Assembly (NCBI GenBank): GCA_003279615.1
Contig: QCHM01000008.1
Coordinates: 1 to 64,000 of the forward strand
DNA: 64,000 nt
Source of the DNA: Prochlorococcus sp. AG-402-B19
Lineage (GTDB): Bacteria > Cyanobacteriota > Cyanobacteriia > PCC-6307 > Cyanobiaceae
Direction of reading: 5' to 3'
The notes under the pieces are model-generated. The model ran no database searches. It was not told where the DNA came from and saw nothing but the letters and a program-made list of their open reading frames with translations. Every line of letters begins with the position of its first letter. The stretch's first letter is position 1. Positions 40,468 through 51,693 of the stretch are shown here, piece by piece. Position numbers and translations under genes: made by a program.

Positions 40468-42873
40468 ATGACAATTTTTTCTGAGAACGAAGATTTTAAT
40501 CAATTAATTAATTCATCAAAATTTTTTGTTGAATATGACGTCTTATCTTCACTAAGTCAAGAAGGTTTAAAAAAAACTGATTATATAGAAATTTGTAGAA
40601 GATTAAATCGACCACCCAATAGAAATGAATTAGGAATGTTTGGTGTTATGTGGTCTGAGCATTGTTGTTATCGTAATTCTAAGCCTTTATTAATGAATTT
40701 TCCTACAACAGGTAAACGAATACTTGTTGGTCCAGGAGAAAATGCAGGAGTAGTGGATATTGGTTTTGGTCAAAAGTTAGTTTTTAAAATTGAGAGTCAT
40801 AATCATCCATCTGCTGTAGAACCTTTTCAAGGAGCTGCAACTGGTGTAGGTGGCATTTTAAGAGATATTTTTACCATGGGCGCCAGGCCAATTGCTTTAT
40901 TAAATGCTTTAAGGTTTGGTCCTTTAGAAGATGAAAAAAACATCACTTTATTGGAAGGTGTTGTCGCAGGAATTTCGCATTATGGCAACTGTGTAGGTGT
41001 TCCTACTGTCGGAGGAGAAGTTCGTTTTGATACTAGTTACGCTGGTAATCCTTTAGTTAATGCAATGGCATTAGGTCTAATGGAAACAGATGAAATAGTT
41101 TGCTCAGGAGCTAGTGGAATAGATTTTCCAGTTCTTTATGTAGGAAACACTACTGGTAGAGATGGCATGGGAGGAGCAAGTTTTGCTAGTTCTGAACTTT
41201 CAAAAACTTCAATTGATGATCGTCCTGCTGTTCAAGTAGGTGATCCTTTTTTTGAAAAAGGATTAATAGAAGCTTGTTTAGAAGCATTTAAAACAGGATA
41301 TGTAGTTGCTGCACAGGATATGGGAGCGGCAGGTCTTACATGTAGCTGTTCTGAAATGGCTTCAAAAGGTGAGGTTGGTATCGAATTGAATCTTGACCTT
41401 GTTCCAGCTAGAGAAAAAGGAATGACTGCATATGAATTTTTATTATCTGAGTCCCAAGAAAGAATGCTTTTTGTTGTGAAACCAGGTTCAGAAAAACAAT
41501 TAACAGAATTATTTACGAGATGGGGATTATATGTTGAAGTTGTGGGAAAAATCTTACAAGAAAAAGTTGTTAGGGTACTTCATAAAGGACAAGTAGTAGC
41601 TAATTTACCAGCATCTGCACTTGCTGACGATACTCCTATAGAAGAACATTTATTATTAAATTCAATACCTGATTATTTACAAGATCATTGGAAATGGACA
41701 GAAGATTTGTTACCAACACATTTAAATAATGGAATCATAAATATAAAGAATAATTTATTTATTAGCTGGAATAATATTTTATTAGATTTATTGAGCAATC
41801 CTTCAATAGCTTCAAAGAATTGGGTTTATAAACAATATGATTATCAAGTGCAATCAAATACGGTTGTTTTTCCTGGTGAAGCTGATGCTGCAGTTATTAG
41901 AATTCGTCCTCAAAATGAATTTAAAAACAAATTAAATCAAGATAGAGGGATAGCATCTGTAGTTGATTGTAATGACAGATGGGTATATTTAGACCCTCAA
42001 CGAGGAAGTATGTCTGCTGTTGCAGAAGCAGCTAGAAATTTAAGTTGTGTTGGAGCCGAACCTATTGCTATTACTAATAATCTAAATTTTTCGTCTCCAG
42101 ATAATCCCGTAGGTTTTTGGCAATTATCAATGTCATGTAAAGGCATAACAAATGCTTGTAATGCATTAAATACTCCTGTTACAGGAGGAAATGTTTCTTT
42201 GTACAATGAAACAAAATTATCAGATGATACCGTGATTCCTATACATCCAACTCCGGTAATTGGTATGGTTGGATTAATAGAAAATATAAATAATATTTGT
42301 AAAAAATCTTGGCTTAAATCAGGTGATCAAATATGGATGATTGGTATACCTTTAGAAACTGATACTAATAAAGATAATAGAATTACACTTTCCGCTTCAT
42401 CTTATTTAGAGTATATTCATGGGTTAAAAACTGGTAGACCTCCAGAAATAGATTTAATTTTAGAAAAACAAGTTCAATCATTTTTAAGAACAATAATTAA
42501 AAAAAATATTATTAATTCAGCTCATGACTTGGGTGATGGTGGTCTAGCAGTAGCTATATCTGAATGTTGTATTTCTTCTGGGTTTGGAGCAAATATTGTC
42601 TTACCGCCAAGTCAGTCAAGATTAGATCGTCTTCTTTTTGCTGAAGGAGGAGGTAGAGTCTTAATTAGTTGTTCAGATGATCAAGCATTGGACTTAAAAG
42701 ATTATTATAAAAAAACATCAGTATCTAATTGTTTTTCTATCTCTCATTTAGGTACTGTAAATAATAATAAAAACTTATCAGTGTATCAATCAGATAATTT
42801 GATTTTAGATATAAATATTATTGATTTAAAAGAGAAATATAAAAATACTATTTATAAAAAAATATCTAAATAA
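40468..42873 (+). CDS. purL: Phosphoribosylformylglycinamidine synthase II
   Basis: 801 aa; [34 protein letters not shown]. Confidence 0.97.
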   Translation: MTIFSENEDFNQLINSSKFFVEYDVLSSLSQEGLKKTDYIEICRRLNRPPNRNELGMFGVMWSEHCCYRNSKPLLMNFPTTGKRILVGPGENAGVVDIGFGQKLVFKIESHNHPSAVEPFQGAATGVGGILRDIFTMGARPIALLNALRFGPLEDEKNITLLEGVVAGISHYGNCVGVPTVGGEVRFDTSYAGNPLVNAMALGLMETDEIVCSGASGIDFPVLYVGNTTGRDGMGGASFASSELSKTSIDDRPAVQVGDPFFEKGLIEACLEAFKTGYVVAAQDMGAAGLTCSCSEMASKGEVGIELNLDLVPAREKGMTAYEFLLSESQERMLFVVKPGSEKQLTELFTRWGLYVEVVGKILQEKVVRVLHKGQVVANLPASALADDTPIEEHLLLNSIPDYLQDHWKWTEDLLPTHLNNGIINIKNNLFISWNNILLDLLSNPSIASKNWVYKQYDYQVQSNTVVFPGEADAAVIRIRPQNEFKNKLNQDRGIASVVDCNDRWVYLDPQRGSMSAVAEAARNLSCVGAEPIAITNNLNFSSPDNPVGFWQLSMSCKGITNACNALNTPVTGGNVSLYNETKLSDDTVIPIHPTPVIGMVGLIENINNICKKSWLKSGDQIWMIGIPLETDTNKDNRITLSASSYLEYIHGLKTGRPPEIDLILEKQVQSFLRTIIKKNIINSAHDLGDGGLAVAISECCISSGFGANIVLPPSQSRLDRLLFAEGGGRVLISCSDDQALDLKDYYKKTSVSNCFSISHLGTVNNNKNLSVYQSDNLILDINIIDLKEKYKNTIYKKISK

Positions 42874-42934
42874 AATAAACTATGATTTATAATTTTAAAA
42901 TTAAAATTATTTTATTTAACGGGGGAAATATAAT

Positions 42935-44392
42935 ATGTGTGGAATTGTAGGAGTAGTTTCAACAGAGCAATGTAATCAACAAATTTATGACAGTTTGTTG
43001 TTGCTACAGCATAGAGGACAAGATTCCACTGGTATTGCAACAATGGATGGAAGTGTTTTTCATATTAATAAATCTAAAGGTCAAGTCCGCGAAGCTTATA
43101 GAACTAGAGATATGAGAGGTTTGATTGGAAAAACTGGGTTAGGCCATGTAAGGTACGCTACTAAAGGAGCTGCTCATCGAGAGGAAGAAGCTCAACCTTT
43201 TTATGTAAACGCTCCTTATGGAATTATTCTTGTACATAATGGAAATTTAACTAATACAAGAGAGTTAGAAAAAGAACTTTTTAAAATTGATAGAAGACAT
43301 ACAAATACTTCAAGTGATACAGAAATGTTATTAAATGTTTTTGCAACTGAGTTAAATGATGCAATACAAGGAAGAGATTTAAACCCAGAGGATCTTTTTG
43401 ATTCTGTTAAAAGACTTCATTCAAGGGTTGAAGGATCTTATGCTTCAATTGCTTTAATTGCTGGGCATGGTCTTTTAGCTTTTAGAGATCCTTTTGGTAT
43501 TCGGCCTTTAGTTATTGGGAAAAGGACTACAAGAGATAATAAATCTGAGTGGGTGATTGCAAGTGAATCATTGGTCATTGAAAATAATGATTATCAAATT
43601 CTTAGAGATGTTGAACCAGGAGAGGCAATATTTATTTCTTCTGATGGTGAGTTTTTCTCTAAACAATGCTCAAATAATCCTCAATTATTTCCTTGTTCAT
43701 TTGAATATGTGTATTTAGCCAGACCTGATTCAATCATGAATGGTATTTCTGTTTATGAGTCAAGATTAAGAATGGGAGACTTATTGGCTGAAACTATAAA
43801 AAAACAAATTTCGTTAGGAGATATAGATGTAGTAATGCCAATTCCTGACTCATCTAGACCAGCTGCAATGCAAGTAGCAAGACAGCTCGGGATTGAATAT
43901 AGAGAGGGCTTTTTTAAGAATCGTTATGTTGGTAGAACATTTATTATGCCCGGTCAATCTTTAAGAAAACGTTCTGTTCGTCAAAAGTTAAATGCAATGA
44001 GTACTGAATTTAAAAATAAAAATGTTTTAATAGTTGATGATTCTGTTGTTCGTGGAACAACATCTCAACAAATCGTTCAAATGGCTAGGAGTGCAGGTGC
44101 TAACAATGTTACGTTTACCTCTGCTGCACCACCAATTAGATATCCACATGTTTATGGAATTAATATGCCAAGTAGAAATGAATTGATTGCTTATAATAGA
44201 AATATAGATGAAATAGAAGATAATTTATCTATCGATAAAATGATCTATCAAGAAGTAGATGATCTTATGAAAGCCATAATAAAAGGCTCTAAAATTAAGG
44301 ACTTAGATTTATCTTGTTTTACCGGAAAGTATGTTACGGGAACAGTCACTGATGAATATTTGGCTTGGGTAGAAAAAACCTCTTTATCTTAA
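42935..44392 (+). CDS. purF: Amidophosphoribosyltransferase
   Basis: 485 aa; [31 protein letters not shown]. Confidence 0.97.
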   Translation: MCGIVGVVSTEQCNQQIYDSLLLLQHRGQDSTGIATMDGSVFHINKSKGQVREAYRTRDMRGLIGKTGLGHVRYATKGAAHREEEAQPFYVNAPYGIILVHNGNLTNTRELEKELFKIDRRHTNTSSDTEMLLNVFATELNDAIQGRDLNPEDLFDSVKRLHSRVEGSYASIALIAGHGLLAFRDPFGIRPLVIGKRTTRDNKSEWVIASESLVIENNDYQILRDVEPGEAIFISSDGEFFSKQCSNNPQLFPCSFEYVYLARPDSIMNGISVYESRLRMGDLLAETIKKQISLGDIDVVMPIPDSSRPAAMQVARQLGIEYREGFFKNRYVGRTFIMPGQSLRKRSVRQKLNAMSTEFKNKNVLIVDDSVVRGTTSQQIVQMARSAGANNVTFTSAAPPIRYPHVYGINMPSRNELIAYNRNIDEIEDNLSIDKMIYQEVDDLMKAIIKGSKIKDLDLSCFTGKYVTGTVTDEYLAWVEKTSLS

Positions 44393-46896
44393 TTATTTTC
44401 TGGTAAAATCATTGAAAAAATAGATTCTATAGATTCATCATCATTTAGGGTTAAATTTAATTTACTTTCTTTTTTATATGGACTATCAAAAATTTGATCT
44501 GCTTCTAAGTTTTTATATCTTTCTTGACTGGTTTTGATATAAATATAATTATTATTTATAAAACAACTTATAACTCTATTTTTTACCATTTTAGTATCTT
44601 TTATATTTATTCCTATTATTCCTAATTCGCCTTTTTTTGATGTTTTTATTTCATTAGTCTTATATTTTATGAATGATCCTTTACTAGTTATTAAAACTAA
44701 ATCTTTAACACTTTTTTCATCTATATTTAATACTTCAATAATACTTTCACCGGGAAATAATTTTATTATACTTGTTCCTTGAGCTAATTTTCCCATGCAA
44801 GGAAAATCATTTAATGTTACCTTTAGCTTAATAATTCTCCCAATATCACTTATTATAAAAAGATAGCTATTTTCTTCGCAAAGTATACAAGATTTAAGTT
44901 TAATATCTTTTTTTAATTTTAAAATAGTAGTTGATCTATTGGAAATCTCACTAATTTCATTAATTGCAATTCTTTTAAACTTTCCATCACTACTTATTAA
45001 ACCTAAAATAACATCTTTATTTGCTGGCAATGGAATAAAATTAATTATTTTTTTATCTTCTAAACCGGCTGGTAAAAATTGTTCTAAAGGTCCAGGTCTT
45101 TGTCCTGCAAATTCCCATTTTAGAAGACCTAGTTTTCCTTGAGCATCGACCACTAATATTTTCGGCTCATCTTTAACTGGCCATATTAGTTGAGTAGGTT
45201 GTATATTTTTATTTTCTTGATTATTCTCCTTCAACTTTAATTTTTTTACTGTCATTGAGGGTACTATTTTTATGTCATTGTTTGATTGAATTATGATTTC
45301 AGAATCTAATGATAATTGCTTTAAAGCATTCATTCTTTGTAGTTCTTTATTTGGTCTTTGATTTGCTATTCGTTCTGCAATAAGTGCATCTCCACCTTCT
45401 ATTAATTTTGTTTTTCTAGAACTTCCAAATCTTTTTTTAAGTTCTTTTAATTCTTTAATCATTACTTTCATTAAGTTTTCTCTGTTGTTAATTATTGATT
45501 CCAGTTCATTCCTTTCTAGTTTTAAATCTTTAATTTCATTCTTTAATGAGTTTTTTTCAAGGCTTGTTATTTTTTTTAATGGCATTGCTAAAATCCCATC
45601 AGCTTGTCTTTCATTAATATTTAAGCTATTAATTAATTTATTTTTTGCTTCAGTTGCATCTTTAGATTTTTCAATTAAATTAATTATTTCTCTAAGATTA
45701 TTTATTGCTTGAATAAGAGCCTCAACTATTTCTTGCCTTGTTTTTAATTTTTTTAATAAAAAATTACTTCTATGTAAAATTGTATTTTCTCTGAATTCTA
45801 GAAAATTATCTAATAATTTTCTTAATGTTAGTTGTACTGGTTGACCATTTACTAAAGCAAGCAAAATAGCACCAAAATTACTTTGTAAGGAAGTTTTTTG
45901 ATATAAAAAATCAAGAATTTTTTCAGGATCAGAATCTCTTTTAACCTCTATAAGAATTCTCATCCCATCCCGATCACTTTCATCTCTAATATCTGCTATG
46001 CCAGATACTTTACCGCTATTTACAAGTTCAGCTAACTTTTCAATCCAGTTAGCTTTATTTAATTGATATGGTAATTCACTAATAATAATACCGCTTCTTT
46101 TATGTTTACCTTTACCAGGATTAATTTCTTCAATGTGTGCTATTCCTCTCATTGTTATACTTCCTCTTCCCTTTGTATAAGTTTCTTTTATTCCATTACT
46201 AATTAATATTTCACCTCCTGTTGGAAAGTCTGGTCCGGGGATGATATCTAATAATTTTTCTTCGTTTAAAGAGGGTTTCTTTATTATTGCTATTAATGCT
46301 TCTACTACTTCATTCAAGTTATGGGGAGGAATACTTGTTGCCATTCCTACGGCAATTCCTGCACTTCCATTTAAAAGAAGAAAAGGAAGTTGAGCAGGTA
46401 AGACATCAGGTTCTTGTTGGGATCCATCAAAATTTGGCGAAAAATCAACAGTTTCTTGATCTATTTCACTTAAAATTGCATCGTTGGATATTGGTGCTAA
46501 TCGAGTTTCTGTATATCTCATTGCAGCTGGTGGATCATCATCAATTGATCCAAAGTTTCCATGTCCATCAAGAATTGGATATCTTGAACTGAAAATCTGT
46601 ACTTGTCTTACAAGGGCGTCATAAACTGCTTGATCTCCGTGTGGATGATATTTTCCAAGAACATCTCCTACAACACGAGCACATTTTCTGTATGGCCTAT
46701 CGGGTGTAAGTCCTAATTCGTGCATTGCAAAAAGAATTCTTCTTTGCACTGGTTTCAAACCATCTCTCGCATCCGGCAATGCTCTGCCAACGATTACGCT
46801 CATTGCGTACTCGAGGTAAGAACGTTGCATTTCTTGATGCAACGATATTGGTTTCAGTCTTTCTTTGGCCATCTTTAAGTATCTTAGAGGCCTCAA
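44389..46896 (-). CDS. DNA gyrase/topoisomerase IV subunit A-like (start probably ATG at 46872)
   Basis: 835 aa; [39 protein letters not shown] catalytic Tyr. Confidence 0.93.
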   Translation of the reverse strand: MRPLRYLKMAKERLKPISLHQEMQRSYLEYAMSVIVGRALPDARDGLKPVQRRILFAMHELGLTPDRPYRKCARVVGDVLGKYHPHGDQAVYDALVRQVQIFSSRYPILDGHGNFGSIDDDPPAAMRYTETRLAPISNDAILSEIDQETVDFSPNFDGSQQEPDVLPAQLPFLLLNGSAGIAVGMATSIPPHNLNEVVEALIAIIKKPSLNEEKLLDIIPGPDFPTGGEILISNGIKETYTKGRGSITMRGIAHIEEINPGKGKHKRSGIIISELPYQLNKANWIEKLAELVNSGKVSGIADIRDESDRDGMRILIEVKRDSDPEKILDFLYQKTSLQSNFGAILLALVNGQPVQLTLRKLLDNFLEFRENTILHRSNFLLKKLKTRQEIVEALIQAINNLREIINLIEKSKDATEAKNKLINSLNINERQADGILAMPLKKITSLEKNSLKNEIKDLKLERNELESIINNRENLMKVMIKELKELKKRFGSSRKTKLIEGGDALIAERIANQRPNKELQRMNALKQLSLDSEIIIQSNNDIKIVPSMTVKKLKLKENNQENKNIQPTQLIWPVKDEPKILVVDAQGKLGLLKWEFAGQRPGPLEQFLPAGLEDKKIINFIPLPANKDVILGLISSDGKFKRIAINEISEISNRSTTILKLKKDIKLKSCILCEENSYLFIISDIGRIIKLKVTLNDFPCMGKLAQGTSIIKLFPGESIIEVLNIDEKSVKDLVLITSKGSFIKYKTNEIKTSKKGELGIIGINIKDTKMVKNRVISCFINNNYIYIKTSQERYKNLEADQIFDSPYKKESKLNLTLNDDESIESIFSMILPENN

Positions 46897-46955
46897 TTTC
46901 TTTATTTAGGCTACTAACTAATCTGTTAAAAACCAGTTTTGTGTGAAAGATTAAT

Positions 46956-47825
46956 TCATTGAGTTTTTTCTTTCGCCTCTTCAACTGCCTTTTCCATTTC
47001 TTTAATTCTAAATAAAACTTGTGCTAATTTTTGTAATTTTTTACCCCATAATTGTTTTGCTTGATATTTGTTTGAAACATATTGAGGATTAGATTTTAGA
47101 GCATTTTTTGCTAATTTTATTGATTCAGTAGATTTATTATCAATTGAGAATAATGCGATTGCAAGAGCTAACATTGGTTCAGCATCATTGCTAATTTTAC
47201 TTGCTAATCTAAATTTTTTTATTGCTTCTTTTAAATTATCTAATTCATATAAAAGAAGCCCTTCATTGTTAATAGCTTGCCAAAAATTTGGCTTAATCTT
47301 TGATGATTTTTTAAAGGCAATAAGTGCTGATTTATAATTATTTAGCATTATTTCACAATTACCTAAAAGAAAATATCCTTTTTCATTATTTTTATTAATT
47401 GACAATCCTTTTTCTACAGAAACTTTACCTTTTTGGGGATCATTTAAATCCATATATATAGAAGCTTTTGTAAAATATATATTTTGTTCTTTTGGATTTA
47501 GCTTTATAGCTTCATTTATTGATGATAATGCCTCATGTTTTTTATTTGATCTTATTTGAGCTTCTGCAAGGCTTATCCAAAGAGCTATTTCTTTAGGATT
47601 TAATTTAATTCCTAATTTTAAAAGATTAATTGCTTCTTGATTTTGTCCAAATTGAATGAGTTGTATTGCTGTTTTTCCAATTTGTATGGATGAGGATTCT
47701 AATTCTTGTTTATTTGGTTCGTTAATTGTAGGTGAAAAAGCTTCTAATGATCTATTTATTATAGAAAATTCTAATAGACTTATACAAATTATAAATTGAT
47801 AAATTGTTGGAATTATTTTTTTCAT
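46956..47825 (-). CDS. TPR-repeat protein
   Basis: 289 aa; several 34-residue TPR-like units. Confidence 0.85.
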   Translation of the reverse strand: MKKIIPTIYQFIICISLLEFSIINRSLEAFSPTINEPNKQELESSSIQIGKTAIQLIQFGQNQEAINLLKLGIKLNPKEIALWISLAEAQIRSNKKHEALSSINEAIKLNPKEQNIYFTKASIYMDLNDPQKGKVSVEKGLSINKNNEKGYFLLGNCEIMLNNYKSALIAFKKSSKIKPNFWQAINNEGLLLYELDNLKEAIKKFRLASKISNDAEPMLALAIALFSIDNKSTESIKLAKNALKSNPQYVSNKYQAKQLWGKKLQKLAQVLFRIKEMEKAVEEAKEKTQ

Positions 47826-47827
47826 AT

Positions 47828-48772
47828 TTATTGGTTAGTGGAGATTGAATTTATATTTCTACGCCACATCCATGGCTTAATACGTTTTAATGCTGACTTG
47901 TTTAACTTTTCTTTCCATTGTGAATCGCTCCATGATAAAGCCTCTTTTTTAGTTATATTTAATATCCATTCGGATGGTTGTAGATCTGGTTCAGATGTGC
48001 TTTGTATGTTTTGTTTGTTCCATGGACATACTTCTTGACAGATGTCACAACCTGCAATCCAATTTCCCATTTTATTAATAATATTTTTTGGTAATTCTTG
48101 TTCCCTGTTTTCTAATGTGTGATATGCCAAGCATTTATTTGAGTTAACAATGAATGGTTCTTCTATTGCTTTAGTTGGACATGCTTCCATACACTTTTCA
48201 CATTCACCACATATAGATTTTGAAGGTTGGTCTGCTTCCAAAGGTTCAGTAGATAAAAGATGACCTAAAAACATCCATGAGCCAATTTTAGAATTAATTA
48301 TATTGCTGTGTTTTCCAATCCACCCTATTCCTGCTTCTTCAGCCCATGCTTTATCTAAAAATGGGCTTGTATCGATACAAATTTTCCATCTAGAGTTTGG
48401 TCTTTCTTTTTCTACAAGTCGACCAATTCTTTTTAATTTCTTTTCAATAACTTTGTGATAATCTTTACCCCATCCGTATCTTGCGATTGATAGATCTTTA
48501 GGAGTTTGTTCTGTATCTATGTAGTAATTAAGTCCTACTGCAACAATACTTTGCACACCTTTAAGCATGTGTTCTACATTTTTTCTTCTTGGGCTTTTCA
48601 TCCATTCCATTTTTGCTTGATGGCCAGCTTCGAGCCATCTTTCTAAAGCAGCAGTCCGAAGTTTTATTCTTGAAGATCCTGGAATTTTTGCAATACCCAC
48701 TGCATCAAAACCTTCTGCAAAAGCTTTTTCTTTGATTTTTTTTGTAAGATCATTAGATTTATTCAAGTTCAC
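47828..48772 (-). CDS. queG: Epoxyqueuosine reductase
   Basis: 314 aa; CGECEKCMEACPTKAI and CDICQEVCPWN ferredoxin motifs. Confidence 0.92.
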   Translation of the reverse strand: MNLNKSNDLTKKIKEKAFAEGFDAVGIAKIPGSSRIKLRTAALERWLEAGHQAKMEWMKSPRRKNVEHMLKGVQSIVAVGLNYYIDTEQTPKDLSIARYGWGKDYHKVIEKKLKRIGRLVEKERPNSRWKICIDTSPFLDKAWAEEAGIGWIGKHSNIINSKIGSWMFLGHLLSTEPLEADQPSKSICGECEKCMEACPTKAIEEPFIVNSNKCLAYHTLENREQELPKNIINKMGNWIAGCDICQEVCPWNKQNIQSTSEPDLQPSEWILNITKKEALSWSDSQWKEKLNKSALKRIKPWMWRRNINSISTNQ

Positions 48773-48923
48773 AGTAAGTTTTTCATAAATAATTTTTTTA
48801 CCTTTAATTAAAAGGTCCTCTAGTCAGTTCGACGTTTGCTGTGGCTTGAAATGCTTTGTTTTTAATGTTTTATTTCTATTATTAGCTTAAATTTTTTAAT
48901 TAATGCACTGAATTTGGTTAGAT

Positions 48924-48937
48924 TGTATATATATACA
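48924..48937. promoter_or_regulatory. 14-bp perfect palindrome TGTATATATATACA upstream of DUF502 gene
   Basis: Read directly; overlaps possible -10 region. Confidence 0.4.
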
Positions 48938-48956
48938 CTTTTCGGACTCTCTTTAT

Positions 48957-49682
48957 TTGGTGCAGTCCTCTCCCAAGGAAGATCTGACTCTTGGCTCAAG
49001 GCTTCAGCAGGATCTAAAAAATGACCTTATAGCTGGTCTATTGGTGGTTATTCCCTTAGCTACCACTATTTGGTTGTCTACAATTGTCAGTCGCTTCGTT
49101 CTGGCAATATTGACTTCAATTCCAAAACAATTAAATCCCTTTATTACGCTTAACCCTTTATTGCAAGACTTGATCAATCTTGCTTTGGGTTTAACTGTTC
49201 CGTTGCTAGGTATTTTATTAATTGGTCTAATGGCCAGAAATTTTGTAGGAAGATGGTTGCTTGAGTTTGGAGAAGGAACCCTTTCACGTATACCTCTTGC
49301 AGGGTCAGTTTATAAAACCCTTAAACAACTTTTAGAAACTTTTCTGAGAGACAACTCAACTAGATTTCGAAGAGTTGTATTAGTTGAATATCCTCGTGAA
49401 GGATTATTCAGTGTTGGTTTTGTAACTGGTATTGTTGGACCATCTTTGCAAACTGAGCCTGATAAACCTTTATTAAGTGTTTTTATACCTACAGCGCCAA
49501 ATCCCACAACAGGTTGGTACACATTAGTGCCAGAGGGTTCAGTTAAAGATTTAGATATTTCTGTTGAAGATGCATTTAGAACAATTATTTCTGCTGGAAT
49601 TGTAAATCCAGATGATAGAAATAACTCAACAAACACTTCTTTTTCTAGTTTATTTTCTCAGTTAAGAGCTTCATCTTCATAA
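48957..49682 (+). CDS. DUF502 family membrane protein
   Basis: 241 aa; LKNDLIAGLLVVIPLATTIWL, GRIPLAGSVYKTLKQ-like segment. Confidence 0.88.
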   Translation: MVQSSPKEDLTLGSRLQQDLKNDLIAGLLVVIPLATTIWLSTIVSRFVLAILTSIPKQLNPFITLNPLLQDLINLALGLTVPLLGILLIGLMARNFVGRWLLEFGEGTLSRIPLAGSVYKTLKQLLETFLRDNSTRFRRVVLVEYPREGLFSVGFVTGIVGPSLQTEPDKPLLSVFIPTAPNPTTGWYTLVPEGSVKDLDISVEDAFRTIISAGIVNPDDRNNSTNTSFSSLFSQLRASSS

Positions 49683-49700
49683 AGTTTTTCAGTTATAGTT

Positions 49701-50321
49701 ATGCAATTAAAATCAATTTCTAGAGAACTAGCTCTTTTGCTTTTGGGACAAATTAAACAAAATGATATTAATAAAATGAATATTGAAAGTCTACTTAGTA
49801 AAGCAATTGAATCTTTAAGTCAACATTGGAGAGAACAATTAGATTCTTGTGCTTTAAGATTAGAAAAAGCAAATCAGGAATTATTAGATAGTGAATTCCA
49901 AGAAGATGTTGGACTATTAAAACAATCTCGTAATCATATAAAAACTTGTTTAATTGATTCAGAGAATATTTTAAATAGCTTATCTGAAAGTATTGAGTTA
50001 CCAAGATTATTAGCACTAGTTGATCAAAAAGAAATTCGTGACCTAGCTTTAAAGCGTGTTAATTTAGTCATTCAAAAGCAAAATCAGATAGATAATAATC
50101 TTGATAGTGTTATGGAGGGTTGGCGATTAAAAAGATTACCTAGAATTGATAGAGATATTTTAAGATTGGCTGTTGTTGATTTGATCGATTTTAATACTCC
50201 TACCGCTGTGACTTGTAATGAAGCCGTAAACTTGGCTAATCGTTATAGTGATGAACAAGGACGCAAAATGATAAATGGAGTGTTGAGAAAACTTCAAAAC
50301 TCTACTTTGAAATTAAATTAG
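49701..50321 (+). CDS. nusB: Transcription antitermination factor NusB
   Basis: 206 aa; RIDRDILRLAVVDLI...VTCNEAVNLANRYSDEQGRKMINGVL. Confidence 0.93.
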   Translation: MQLKSISRELALLLLGQIKQNDINKMNIESLLSKAIESLSQHWREQLDSCALRLEKANQELLDSEFQEDVGLLKQSRNHIKTCLIDSENILNSLSESIELPRLLALVDQKEIRDLALKRVNLVIQKQNQIDNNLDSVMEGWRLKRLPRIDRDILRLAVVDLIDFNTPTAVTCNEAVNLANRYSDEQGRKMINGVLRKLQNSTLKLN

Positions 50322-50323
50322 AC

Positions 50324-51637
50324 ATGAAACACGATCTTTTTCCGGATGAAACAACTCCTTCTAATAATAATCAAAATAAGAACTCTTCATCTGTGAATGA
50401 CGATTCTTTAGATTGGGCGAAAGAAGCCTATTTGCAATTAAAGAAAAAGCAAAATGAGGAGAAACAAATTCGTGAAAAAGAAATTCAAGAACAAGAAATA
50501 TTGAACAAGAAAAATATTGATAAGACTATTAAAAATAATATAAAAGACGATTTTAAATCAAATATTTTAGACAAAAAGAATCCTCAAGTTACTCAAGATG
50601 TAAAAGAAGAAGAGCTTCATTTGGGTGATTTTGATGATACTTTTACATGGTCAGCAGAGGTTTTAGCTGCACAAGGTAAAAAAGTTGATGAATTCTCATT
50701 AGATGAAATTGATTGGCTAAGTAGGTTAAAACAAGGACTAGAAAAAACTCGAAAAGGATTTGTTACTGATTTATTAGACAAATTAGGGGACGACCCATTA
50801 ACTCCTGAAGTGCTTGATGATTTAGAAACTCTTTTGCTGAGAGCAGATGCGGGAGTCTTAGCTACAGATCAGATTTTAGATTCATTGAGAAGTAAGTTAA
50901 ATGAGGAAGTTGTTGAAGCTTCAGAAGGATTGCGTTTTTTAAAAGAACAGTTGGTTAATGTTTTAGAAAAGCCAATTAAAGATAGTGGTGTTGATTTACT
51001 TTCTCCAAAAAAAGGTTTTTTAAATATTTGGATGTTAGTAGGAGTTAATGGAGTTGGTAAAACAACTACACTTGGCAAATTGGCTAGTGTAGCGAGAAGA
51101 AGTGGTTTTTCTGCAATGATTGCAGCAGCAGATACTTTTAGAGCTGCAGCTGTTCAACAAGTAAAGGTATGGGGCGAGAGAACTGGCGTTGAAGTTATTG
51201 CAAATGAATCTAAAAATGCTGATCCAGCATCAATAGTTTTTGATGCTATCGGTGCAAGTAAATCAAAAAAAATAGATCTGTTATTGGTTGATACTGCTGG
51301 ACGCCTACAAACCAAAAACAATTTAATGGAAGAGTTAAAAAAAATTCGAAAAATTATAGATAAGCTTGCTCCTAACGCAAATGTTGAATCTCTATTAGTT
51401 CTAGATTCTAGTCAAGGTCAAAATGGTCTGAAACAGGCTCTGGCTTTTGCTGATTCAGCAGAATTAACAGGAGTAATACTCACAAAACTTGATGGATCTT
51501 CAAGGGGAGGTGTTGCTATGGCTGTTGCATCTGAAGCAAAACTGCCTGTTAGATTTATAGGTGCTGGTGAGAAACTTAGAGATTTACGACCATTCAATAG
51601 CTTTGAATTTATAGAGGCTCTTTTAACTAATCGATGA
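50324..51637 (+). CDS. ftsY: Signal recognition particle receptor FtsY
   Basis: 437 aa; GVNGVGKTTTLGKLA, DTAGRLQTKNNLMEEL; charged N-terminal domain. Confidence 0.97.
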   Translation: MKHDLFPDETTPSNNNQNKNSSSVNDDSLDWAKEAYLQLKKKQNEEKQIREKEIQEQEILNKKNIDKTIKNNIKDDFKSNILDKKNPQVTQDVKEEELHLGDFDDTFTWSAEVLAAQGKKVDEFSLDEIDWLSRLKQGLEKTRKGFVTDLLDKLGDDPLTPEVLDDLETLLLRADAGVLATDQILDSLRSKLNEEVVEASEGLRFLKEQLVNVLEKPIKDSGVDLLSPKKGFLNIWMLVGVNGVGKTTTLGKLASVARRSGFSAMIAAADTFRAAAVQQVKVWGERTGVEVIANESKNADPASIVFDAIGASKSKKIDLLLVDTAGRLQTKNNLMEELKKIRKIIDKLAPNANVESLLVLDSSQGQNGLKQALAFADSAELTGVILTKLDGSSRGGVAMAVASEAKLPVRFIGAGEKLRDLRPFNSFEFIEALLTNR

Positions 51638-51693
51638 TTTTTTAGAATTTTTTTTGAAATCTTGCTAAGTTTTAGTTTCTTGATGAGTGGAGA

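Noticed and set aside
46697-46984. 95-aa minus-strand ORF overlapping the start of the topoisomerase gene
   Set aside because: Out-of-frame with the AAMRYTE-containing gene and overlaps the TPR gene end; no recognisable domain.
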